From the NCBI GenBank assembly GCA_031386665.1, contig JANNCN010000223.1, positions 1 to 10,452 on the forward strand: a stretch of DNA of 10,452 nt, read 5' to 3'. Under the pieces are notes generated by a model, which was given only the letters and a program-made list of their open reading frames with translations, had not been told where the DNA came from and made no database searches. Position numbers and translations under genes: made by a program. Shown piece by piece: positions 1 through 6,377 of this stretch (the stretch's first letter is position 1; every line of letters starts with the position of its first letter). The DNA comes from JANYCG01 sp031386665 (GTDB taxonomy: Bacteria; Pseudomonadota; Gammaproteobacteria; Burkholderiales; Burkholderiaceae_C).

Positions 1-124
1 TGGCAATCGCCTTCAAACGCCCACGCTTATCGGCTGTAAATTTTTAAAGATCTCTTGCAAAAATTTAGTCACATTACGCAACCTCGATCTTACTTTTTAC
101 TCTGCTTGGCTGTGATCAGCGAAG
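1..124 (-). other. rRNA operon leader (5' end of an rrn transcript, partial)
   Basis: Read on the minus strand, the last 60 bases match the plan of the E. coli 16S leader: a boxA-like CTTTAA core, an A/T-rich stretch, an AGCCGATAAG-type segment and then GCGTGGGCG, as E. coli has CTCTTTAACAATTTATCAG followed by ACAATCTGTGTGGGC. A short dyad at 109-120 (arms GCTG/CAGC, loop ATCA) lies upstream of boxA, where E. coli has its boxB stem-loop. No reading frame of useful length exists here. The start at about 124 is inferred from the promoter at 131-160. The 16S gene itself is not in the window and would lie to the left. An alternative is a 16S-23S spacer, but a promoter and an unrelated protein gene just upstream argue for the operon start. 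Confidence 0.68.
41..53 (-). promoter_or_regulatory. boxA-like antitermination element of the rrn leader
   Basis: The minus strand reads AGATCTTTAAAAA, close to the E. coli boxA consensus TGCTCTTTAACA (shared core CTTTAA). In rRNA operons boxA RNA is bound by NusB-NusE (S10), which makes RNA polymerase resistant to Rho during transcription of untranslated rRNA. The assignment depends on the flanking leader similarity, not on the 13 bases alone. Confidence 0.6.
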
Positions 125-130
125 CCTTGA

Positions 131-160
131 ATTATAGCATGGGTTTTTAGGCGCCGTCAA
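131..160 (-). promoter_or_regulatory. Strong sigma70 promoter for the rRNA operon
   Basis: On the minus strand there is a -35 box TTGACG (155-160; 5 of 6 to consensus), an 18-base spacer, and a perfect -10 box TATAAT (131-136) with the extended -10 dinucleotide TG one base before it. Bases 161-180 immediately upstream are A/T-rich with A runs, as in the UP elements of rRNA promoters. The predicted start is near 124. It lies about 100 bases past the stop of the DUF1631 gene and points to the left edge, so it drives the rrn leader rather than any protein gene in the window. The stretch right after the -10 box is not strikingly G/C-rich, so stringent control cannot be read from it. Confidence 0.75.
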
Positions 161-213
161 ATTTCTTTGCTTTATTTATTAAGGCTTGCTGTTTGGCCGC
201 CAACCCAAGTGAA

Positions 214-225
214 CTGGGAACCCAG
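214..225 (-). other. Short palindrome after the DUF1631 stop codon
   Basis: A perfect 12-base palindrome (CTGGGAACCCAG) starts five bases past the TAG stop of the DUF1631 gene. A second weak dyad (TTGG/CCAA, 193-203) follows. Neither is followed by a T tract on the minus strand, so this is not a convincing intrinsic terminator. It may be a 3'-end stabilising hairpin, or simply chance. How transcription of the sec-DUF1631 unit is stopped before the rrn promoter is not visible. Confidence 0.3.
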
Positions 226-229
226 AAAG

Positions 230-2764
230 CTAGCCTAGCAGACGCTCCGGATTGGCTTCAAGTTTGGCCAATGCATCGCGAGTAGCACGAACGGTTAGGG
301 TCTCCTCCTCGTGCGGAAGAAGCAACCCTGCCTGCAAATAAGCCGCCAAACGGCCCGCCTGAATCAGATAGCTATGTCCATCACTGGACGCAAACAGGTT
401 TAAATGCTTTCGCTCACTTCGCCAAGCAAACTGAACCCTGGTTACACGGCGGTTGTGATCCAAGGTAAACCAAGCACCTACTTGCAGCTCCTGCGCCCAA
501 GCCAACATCGCATTGGTGGGCTTGGAGCCACCATCAGCGATGACGTCAATAGTGGACGCGTCGATACCCAGCATGATTTCTATGCTGTCAGCATCCAAAG
601 GCAAATCACCCATGCCATCTTCCGACACAAAGTCTTCAAGATTGGCAAGCCTCAAAGCCATGGCTTCGATTTGGGGCTGCGGTATCGCTTGCGTCTTGGA
701 CATGAAGGCGTCTGCCAGTGTGTCGCTAACCGTTTTGATATGTATGTCTTGTTGTGACGGAGCCAAACCCAACAGTGTCATTCCTGTGCGCAATCGTTGC
801 AAAAGTTTGGGCAAATCAGCAATCACGCGGGCTCGATCAGCCCGGTTTGGCTTGGCACTGGCGGCCCAGACCAAGTCGGTCGACGACTTTTTCAGGTCCA
901 GAGTCTCAATGTGCTTCGGCCCTTTTCGGACGGCCGCCACAGCCAGCACTTCAGCCCAAACTTTAAACAAAAACTCCCTAATCTCTTCACGCACTGGCAT
1001 GTCTTTTAGCATGTTGCGCATCTCGATCGTGTACTGAATGGTGAGCGTTTCTTTTTGTTCAACTTGCTGCGCTACCCCGACAATTCTTTTTGTGACGTCG
1101 TTTTCTGTCAAAAATTTGGCAATGAATTTTTGAAATTCCTCAAAAACCAGTTGGTAAACGCGCTTTCCAGTCTCGGGGTATTGCTCAATCACCTGCACTA
1201 CACGCTTTATTTCGCCCTCCAGAGCACCGCCTTGAATTTCATTGCTCTCAAAACCCATGACACAGGAACCCATGCGATCAATCAGCAGCCGGGCTGGGTG
1301 ATTCAGGGTGCCAAAGAAGTCAGGCTCCTCCAGGGCAACACGCAATACAGGCATTTGCAGACGGGCAAACCAAACTCGAATTCCGGGAGGTATGCGATCC
1401 TCTTGCAAAATTGCCTGGAACATCAGGGCTACGATTTCAATCGTAGCTTTTTCGCCTTTGGTTTCGGCCTTTTTCTTGAGCTCGTTGGTTTGTTCCCGCA
1501 GCCGTCCCGCCACACGAGCAACGCCAGCGGGGGTGTATTCCTGGTATTCGGTCTCGGCCTCTTCGTAACTTGGTTGCCCAGGCTTGGGTCGAGCCGCTAT
1601 GGCTGCAGCCAATGCTGGTGATGCACTTTGGTAAGTGGTATTTTCAACTTCGGGACCGACTCGCCCGATCAAAAGCCGCTTAAGCTGACCCATCACTCCC
1701 TGAGCACGGCTACGCGCACGTGCGAGTGGCGTAGTCGCTGTAAGCATCCTCGTTTCTTCATGCGCTTGTCCGTAGCCAGACTGCGCGTGCTGGGCAACTG
1801 GTGTTTGCGATGACGAAGGGCCATCGAATTGCCTTGGCCCAGAATTTCCTTGAAGCCCGCCCGACCCGCTTCCAGACCGGTCACTGCCCGAACCCAAACG
1901 GCCTCCGTAAGCCTCACTAGGGCGGTTTTGAGCGTTACCGACACCTTGCCTCGAATGGCTAGCCTCGTTAGGGTACGCGTCCGGACCACTGGAGCCAACA
2001 GCACCGCTCATGGAGGGGCTAAAGCCAGTTACATCAATGCCAAATGTTGAGTTCGGTGAGCTCGTCTGGCCCGGCGGACGAAGCCCACCCCGGACTGACG
2101 AAAACGGCTTACCCGTCGTTGACCGTTTCACCCGATCCTTCAGAGTGATCGTTGGCAGCACGCCATGGGCGACCAAAAACTCATTGCTCTGGTTGTAGGC
2201 TGCTAAGAAGCGCTCAGATAGCAAACGCAAAACCACTTCGTGCACAAAGGGCCAAGCGTCCCTCGGCATGCCCACAGTAGCCCATTGCTCTATCAACGGC
2301 AACACCAAGGTTTCAGGTCGCAGAACGTCTGAGGGTTCAAAATCTTCATTGCCCTCAAGGTATTTAATTCGGACGCGCAGATCATCTAAAGGCACACTGA
2401 CCTTTTCTGCAAGACCACGACTCAAACGCGAAGATACGATTTTGTTTTCAGTGACGTCAGTTCCAACCAGCTGAAAGCTGTCGTCAGTGAGGTTAACTTT
2501 GGCCGTGATGGTAGGTGGCAAAAGTGCCTTTTGCCACGCCTTGACGGTGCCGTCAAGCCATGCGCCACGAACTCGCTGGTAGGCTGTCCATGCGTCCCTG
2601 CGACTCTGCATTTCCCGCGATGGCGCAGCTTCATTCATCAGGGTCGTTAGTCGCTCCTGAACCGATGCGCTGATATCCACAAGCGCACGCCCAGCTTCGA
2701 CCACAAAGCGCTTGCGCGTTTCAGCAGCCAGCTGGGTTCGAGTTGGGGGGCGGTCCGTAGCCAT
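230..2764 (-). CDS. DUF1631 family protein, unknown function
   Basis: 844-residue protein recognised as DUF1631, a family of proteobacterial proteins with no established function. Conserved-looking blocks are the N-terminal helical part (about 1-210, including FQLVGTDVTENKIVSSRLSR at 97-116), the central block around 445-500 (EDRIPPGIRVWFARLQMPVL at 455-474, then HPARLLIDRM), and a C-terminal segment from about 760 (VGAWFTLDHN, then FAWRSER) typical of the family's tail. Between them, residues about 215-340 are a low-complexity Ser/Gly/Pro/Gln linker that should be disordered. There is no signal peptide or membrane segment, so it is probably cytoplasmic. It starts with ATG 14 bases after the secF stop with only a weak GAAG ribosome site, so translation is probably coupled to secF. 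The stop is TAG. The family call is from motif memory; the function is unknown. Confidence 0.78.
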   Translation of the reverse strand: MATDRPPTRTQLAAETRKRFVVEAGRALVDISASVQERLTTLMNEAAPSREMQSRRDAWTAYQRVRGAWLDGTVKAWQKALLPPTITAKVNLTDDSFQLVGTDVTENKIVSSRLSRGLAEKVSVPLDDLRVRIKYLEGNEDFEPSDVLRPETLVLPLIEQWATVGMPRDAWPFVHEVVLRLLSERFLAAYNQSNEFLVAHGVLPTITLKDRVKRSTTGKPFSSVRGGLRPPGQTSSPNSTFGIDVTGFSPSMSGAVGSSGPDAYPNEASHSRQGVGNAQNRPSEAYGGRLGSGSDRSGSGSGGLQGNSGPRQFDGPSSSQTPVAQHAQSGYGQAHEETRMLTATTPLARARSRAQGVMGQLKRLLIGRVGPEVENTTYQSASPALAAAIAARPKPGQPSYEEAETEYQEYTPAGVARVAGRLREQTNELKKKAETKGEKATIEIVALMFQAILQEDRIPPGIRVWFARLQMPVLRVALEEPDFFGTLNHPARLLIDRMGSCVMGFESNEIQGGALEGEIKRVVQVIEQYPETGKRVYQLVFEEFQKFIAKFLTENDVTKRIVGVAQQVEQKETLTIQYTIEMRNMLKDMPVREEIREFLFKVWAEVLAVAAVRKGPKHIETLDLKKSSTDLVWAASAKPNRADRARVIADLPKLLQRLRTGMTLLGLAPSQQDIHIKTVSDTLADAFMSKTQAIPQPQIEAMALRLANLEDFVSEDGMGDLPLDADSIEIMLGIDASTIDVIADGGSKPTNAMLAWAQELQVGAWFTLDHNRRVTRVQFAWRSERKHLNLFASSDGHSYLIQAGRLAAYLQAGLLLPHEEETLTVRATRDALAKLEANPERLLG

Positions 2765-2778
2765 GGTCTTCGTCTAAT

Positions 2779-3741
2779 TTACACCGTTGCCCCAGCGTTG
2801 GGGTCGTTGGGGTCGGTTGAACCTTCGCCCTTCTTAACTGGGCCGGAAATCAGGTCTTCACGCTTGATGCCCAACCACATTGCAATCGCGGCCGCCACAA
2901 ACACTGACGAGTAAATGCCGAACAAAATACCAATGGTCAAGGCCAAAGCAAAATAATGCAGGGTTGGACCTCCAAACAGCAGCATGGACAAAACCATCAA
3001 CTGAGTACACCCATGAGTAATGATCGTCCGACTGATGGTAGACGTGATGGCATTGTCAATGATTTCAACCGTGTTCATCTTTCTAAACCGACGGAAATTC
3101 TCCCGAATTCGGTCAAATATCACGACAGACTCATTCACCGAGTAGCCTAAAACAGCCAAGACCGCTGCCAGGACTGGCAATGAAAATTCCCACTGGAAGA
3201 AAGCGAAGAATCCCAAAATGATGATGACGTCATGAAGATTGGCAATGATCGCTGCCACAGCGAACTTCCACTCAAACCTCATGGCCAAATAGATCATGAT
3301 GCCTGCTACCACGAACGCCAAGGCTTTGAGGCCATCGGTCGCCAGTTCATCGCCCACTTGGGGGCCAACAAATTCAGTTCGGCGCAAATTGGCCGATGGA
3401 TCTGCCGCCTTGAGCGAAGCCATGACCTTGTCGCTTTGCTGCGCTGAAGTAACCCCCTTGGTGGCTGGCATTCGAATCAGGACATCCCGTGCAGTTCCGA
3501 AATTTTGCACTTGAACATCATTGAACCCCAAAGAAGCGACAGTCGATCGAACTGAGTTGAGATCGGCGGCTTGCGAGTAGCCAACTTGCATCAAGGTGCC
3601 GCCAGTGAACTCAACCGACAGATGAAGTCCGCGAGAAAACAGAAAAAACACAGCCGCCAAAAAAGTAGCCAGCGAAATGAGATTGAAAATCAGCGCATTC
3701 CGCATGAACGGAATGTCACGTCGAATTCTGAAAAACTCCAT
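2779..3741 (-). CDS. secF: Protein translocase subunit SecF
   Basis: SecF (320 residues; family usually 300-325) pairs with SecD in the inner membrane, where the complex uses the proton-motive force to assist late steps of SecYEG-dependent export and substrate release on the periplasmic side. Six membrane segments are visible: about 14-36, 137-155, 158-182, 187-208, 243-257 and 262-290. The first periplasmic loop opens with VEFTGGT (43-49), the FxGG signature after TM1. TM4 carries GYSVNESVVIFDRIRE (199-214), the SecF version of the RND-type motif; here it has NES where E. coli has NDT. The tail (about 291-320) is a charged, Asp/Pro-rich cytoplasmic extension. The ATG lies two bases past the secD stop, with a purine-rich AAGGGAAGGA site inside the end of secD, so the two are co-translated. 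Sequence and neighbour both make this call firm. Confidence 0.97.
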   Translation of the reverse strand: MEFFRIRRDIPFMRNALIFNLISLATFLAAVFFLFSRGLHLSVEFTGGTLMQVGYSQAADLNSVRSTVASLGFNDVQVQNFGTARDVLIRMPATKGVTSAQQSDKVMASLKAADPSANLRRTEFVGPQVGDELATDGLKALAFVVAGIMIYLAMRFEWKFAVAAIIANLHDVIIILGFFAFFQWEFSLPVLAAVLAVLGYSVNESVVIFDRIRENFRRFRKMNTVEIIDNAITSTISRTIITHGCTQLMVLSMLLFGGPTLHYFALALTIGILFGIYSSVFVAAAIAMWLGIKREDLISGPVKKGEGSTDPNDPNAGATV

Positions 3742-3743
3742 CT

Positions 3744-5723
3744 TTAACCAATCCTTCCCTTGACCTGCTCAGAAAACTTTCCTTGGCCCGTGCCAGACTT
3801 CAAGTTGGGCTTACTGTCCAAGAGGCTGTCGTTAGAAACAACTGAAGTCGGGACAACATTCGAATCTGCCTCAGGTCGCCAGACGGTGCCAATCGACACG
3901 CTTTTGAGCTTATTTTGCCTACCGTACCACAGGTTGACCAGCCCCCTCGAGAAGAAAACGCCCGAAAACATGCTGGTCAAAATACCCAAGCAGTGCACGG
4001 TCGCAAACCCCCTGACGGGACCAGAGCCAAAGGCCAGCAACGCCAGCCCGGCAATGAGTGTGGTGACGTTGGAGTCCAGAATGGTTGCCCAGGCCCGGTC
4101 GTAACCTGCGTGGATAGCCGCTTGAGGCGACGCACCATTGCGCAGTTCCTCACGCACGCGCTCGTTGATCAGCACATTGGCATCAATAGCCATGCCCAAC
4201 ACCAAGGCCATGGCCGCCATGCCTGGCAAGGTCAACGTCGCCTGAAGCATCGACAACACCGCGACGAGCAGCACCAAATTGAAAGCAAGCGCGATGCTGG
4301 AAAACACACCAAAAAGCAAGTAGTAAGCACACATGAACACTGTAACGGCCAAAAAGCCCCAGGTCACGCTGTTGAAGCCCTTGGCGATATTTTCTGCGCC
4401 AAGGCTTGGGCCAATTGCCAATTCTTCAATGATTTCCATGGGAGCCGCCAGCGAACCCGCGCGCAATAGCAACGCCGTGTCGGCAGCCTCGACTGTGGTC
4501 ATACGACCTGAAATTTGAACGCGGCCACCCGAAATTTCTGAACGAATAACCGGGGCAGTCACCACTTCGCCCTTGCCTTTTTCAAACAAAAGGATGGCCA
4601 TACGCTTGCCGATACTCTCGCGCGTCACGTCTCGGAAGATTCGTGCACCCTTGGCATCCAGCGTCAGGTGAACCGCCGCCTCTTGAGTTTGCGAGTCAAA
4701 GCCAGGCTGTGCGTCGGTCAGGTTGTCACCCGTCAACATGACTTGCTTTTTGACAATGACAGCCTGCCCGCTGCGCTCCAGGAAGCGCTCGCTGCCAAAC
4801 GGTACGGTACCCGTGCCGCTTTCAGCCGCGCGGGCTTCACCAGACTCATCCACCATGCGAACCTCAAGGGTTGCGGTACGCCCCAAAATGTCTTTGGCTT
4901 TGGCGGTGTCTTGCACGCCCGGCAACTGTACGACGATGCGATCTTGGCCTTGTTGCTGAATCACGGGCTCAGCCACACCCAACTCGTTGATGCGATTGTG
5001 CAAGGTCGTGATGTTTTGCTTGAGCGCTTGATCTTGCACGGTGCGCGCAGTAACGGGTTTGATCGACGCAGTCAGTTTGAAGTCTGAACCGTCGGGCGCG
5101 CTCAGCAAGTCCAGGTCAGCAAATTGGTCTTGAATGACCCGTTTGGCAGCATCGAGAGTGGGCGCATCGCGAAACCGGATTTCTATGACCTGACCGTTGC
5201 GTGCAATGCCACTGTGCCGAATGCTCTTCTCGCGCAACACAGTGCGCATGTCGCCTGACAGCGATTCGGCTTTTTTGGTGAGGGCCGCCTGCATGTCAAC
5301 TTGCAACATGAAGTGAACGCCACCCCGCAAGTCAAGGCCCAAGTACATAGGCGCTGCACCCAACGCGGACAGCCATGCAGGTGAGCGCGACAACAGGTTC
5401 AACGCGACCACGTATCCAGGGTTGTTTGCATCGGGGATGAGTGCCTTTTGAATCGCGTCTTTGGCCTTGAGCTGAACATCGGTCGATTCAAAGCGGGCCT
5501 TGACGGATGTTCCTTCCAGCGCGACAACCTCAGCGGTGATGCCAGCGACTTTCAGTGCATCAACCACTCTGGCTTGAGTGCTGCTGTCGATTTTGGTACT
5601 GGTTTTAGCGGCTGATATCTGCACCGCTGGCGATTCGCCAAAAAAATTGGGCAGAGTAAACAGCGCCCCTATCACCAGCGCGACCAAAATGATGGCGTAT
5701 TTCCAGACCGGGTAGCGATTCAT
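3744..5723 (-). CDS. secD: Protein translocase subunit SecD
   Basis: SecD (659 residues), partner of SecF in the inner-membrane SecDF-YajC complex that couples proton flow to protein export. TM1 is at about 8-27. The large periplasmic part holds YLGLDLRGGVHFML (127-140), the family signature, and a P1 head region to about residue 440 including NRINELGVAEPVI (243-255). Five more membrane segments follow from about 452 to 600. TM4 contains GMAIDANVLINERVREE (510-526), the Asp-containing motif linked to proton transport in the family. E. coli SecD is about 615 residues; here about 50 extra hydrophilic residues (about 610-659, Ser/Asn/Lys-rich) follow the last membrane segment on the cytoplasmic side. 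The ATG at 5723 is followed directly by a typical MNRYPVWKY start. The ribosome site is weak. The gene follows yajC by 117 bases. Confidence 0.97.
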   Translation of the reverse strand: MNRYPVWKYAIILVALVIGALFTLPNFFGESPAVQISAAKTSTKIDSSTQARVVDALKVAGITAEVVALEGTSVKARFESTDVQLKAKDAIQKALIPDANNPGYVVALNLLSRSPAWLSALGAAPMYLGLDLRGGVHFMLQVDMQAALTKKAESLSGDMRTVLREKSIRHSGIARNGQVIEIRFRDAPTLDAAKRVIQDQFADLDLLSAPDGSDFKLTASIKPVTARTVQDQALKQNITTLHNRINELGVAEPVIQQQGQDRIVVQLPGVQDTAKAKDILGRTATLEVRMVDESGEARAAESGTGTVPFGSERFLERSGQAVIVKKQVMLTGDNLTDAQPGFDSQTQEAAVHLTLDAKGARIFRDVTRESIGKRMAILLFEKGKGEVVTAPVIRSEISGGRVQISGRMTTVEAADTALLLRAGSLAAPMEIIEELAIGPSLGAENIAKGFNSVTWGFLAVTVFMCAYYLLFGVFSSIALAFNLVLLVAVLSMLQATLTLPGMAAMALVLGMAIDANVLINERVREELRNGASPQAAIHAGYDRAWATILDSNVTTLIAGLALLAFGSGPVRGFATVHCLGILTSMFSGVFFSRGLVNLWYGRQNKLKSVSIGTVWRPEADSNVVPTSVVSNDSLLDSKPNLKSGTGQGKFSEQVKGRIG

Positions 5724-5809
5724 GATGGCAGGCGTGTCTCTGGTTGACTTGAGGTGCGGTGTTTAAAACGAACGGCTTTGGCTAGCAATGAGTGGCACGC
5801 GACTTGGGT

Positions 5810-5829
5810 CAACAGCCTCGCAGCTGTTG
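5810..5829 (-). other. Perfect stem-loop between yajC and secD
   Basis: Seven-base perfect arms (CAACAGC and GCTGTTG) around a six-base loop, starting 11 bases after the yajC stop codon on the minus strand. No T tract follows, so it is not a full terminator. Plausible roles are protecting the 3' end of a processed yajC message or reducing read-through into secD; this is inference. The rest of the 117-base gap shows no strong promoter. Confidence 0.5.
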
Positions 5830-5840
5830 CCAGCGGCAAG

Positions 5841-6173
5841 TTATTTGATCGAACCCTTGGGCAAGACCTGAACAATGGCACTGCGTTGAACTTGCACATC
5901 AACGCTGTTGGCAATTTCAAGACCGATGTAGCTGTCGCCCAGTTTGCTCACCTTGCCCAGCATGCCACCTGCCGTCACCACCTCGTCCCCTTTAGCCAGG
6001 GCTTCAATCATCGTGCGATGCTCCTTTTGTTTCTTCATCTGAGGGCGGATCATGACAAAGTAAAGCACCACAAACATCAGCACCAAAGGCAACATGCTCA
6101 TCAGCGATGACTGCATGTCACTTCCGGCGGCAGCGGCGGGGGCGGTTTGGGCAAAGGCAGAAGAAATGAACAC
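5841..6173 (-). CDS. yajC: Sec translocase accessory protein YajC
   Basis: 110-residue single-pass inner-membrane protein (the family is about 85-115 residues) that co-purifies with SecDF. An N-terminal segment ending in SAFAQ is followed by an Ala-rich stretch and one membrane helix at about 24-43. Then come the family motif MIRPQMKKQKEHR (41-53) and the cytoplasmic domain with ALAKGDEVVTAGGMLGKV (58-75), closely matching E. coli IAKGDEVLTNGG. The start codon is GTG at 6173: a GGGAG ribosome site (6180-6184) sits six bases upstream, and MFISSAFAQ is the expected beginning. The usual bacterial order is queA-tgt-yajC-secD-secF; here the gene upstream is an oxidoreductase, so yajC probably starts its own transcript. 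Confidence 0.95.
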   Translation of the reverse strand: MFISSAFAQTAPAAAAGSDMQSSLMSMLPLVLMFVVLYFVMIRPQMKKQKEHRTMIEALAKGDEVVTAGGMLGKVSKLGDSYIGLEIANSVDVQVQRSAIVQVLPKGSIK

Positions 6174-6179
6174 AAGTAG

Positions 6180-6184
6180 CTCCC
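6180..6184 (-). promoter_or_regulatory. Ribosome binding site that fixes the yajC GTG start
   Basis: GGGAG on the minus strand, six bases before the GTG at 6171-6173. It supports this non-ATG start over later ATG codons such as the Met at residue 20, which would remove the N-terminal segment. Confidence 0.7.
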
Positions 6185-6221
6185 AAGGTCAAAGACAGAA
6201 AAAAGTGGTTGGGACGCTGAA

Positions 6222-6238
6222 TGCCCCGAAAAGGGGCA
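6222..6238 (-). other. Stem-loop in the yajC upstream region
   Basis: Six-base perfect arms (TGCCCC/GGGGCA) with a five-base loop, about 50 bases before the yajC start. On the minus strand the next T run (TTTTTT) comes about 20 bases later, so it is not a standard terminator. It could lie in the yajC 5' untranslated region or act with the downstream T run as a weak stop for read-through from the oxidoreductase gene. A -10-like TACAAT (6257-6262) lies just upstream but has no recognisable -35 box. Confidence 0.4.
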
Positions 6239-6317
6239 AGCCGCGAACAACCAAACATTGTAAACGGGGTGCTAACCCTATTTCCGCCCTATAAAAAGCG
6301 TGAAATTCCATCAACTG

Positions 6318-6348
6318 GTCGCTGCAAATTTTCTCAGCTTGCAGCAAC
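6318..6348 (-). terminator. Hairpin after the oxidoreductase gene, possible terminator
   Basis: About 30 bases past the TGA stop of the oxidoreductase gene, the minus strand can form a ten-base stem (GTTGCTGCAA with TTGCAGCGAC, one G-U pair) around an 11-base loop. The T run expected of an intrinsic terminator is displaced: TTTTT occurs only about 20 bases further on (6293-6297). It may be a 3'-end hairpin or an imperfect terminator. The change of gene function at this point makes a transcript boundary plausible. Confidence 0.4.
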
Positions 6349-6377
6349 CTGAAAACACCCAAAGCAAAGCAAATTGG

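Noticed and set aside
1055..1621. Plus-strand frames opposite the DUF1631 gene (for example 188 codons)
   Set aside because: They fall wholly within the DUF1631 coding region, show no family features and have no ribosome site; they are shadow frames.
3915..4469. 184-codon plus-strand frame opposite secD
   Set aside because: The product is His/Gln-rich, typical of the complement of membrane-protein codons, and secD is certain in the other strand.
5720..5920. Minus-strand frame bridging yajC and secD, considered as a small gene
   Set aside because: It overlaps the end of yajC in another frame, has no ribosome site and no recognisable features.
6257..6314. Promoter for yajC (TACAAT at 6257-6262, or TTGATG at 6309-6314)
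   Set aside because: Neither hexamer has a properly spaced partner of acceptable quality, so a promoter could not be listed with confidence.
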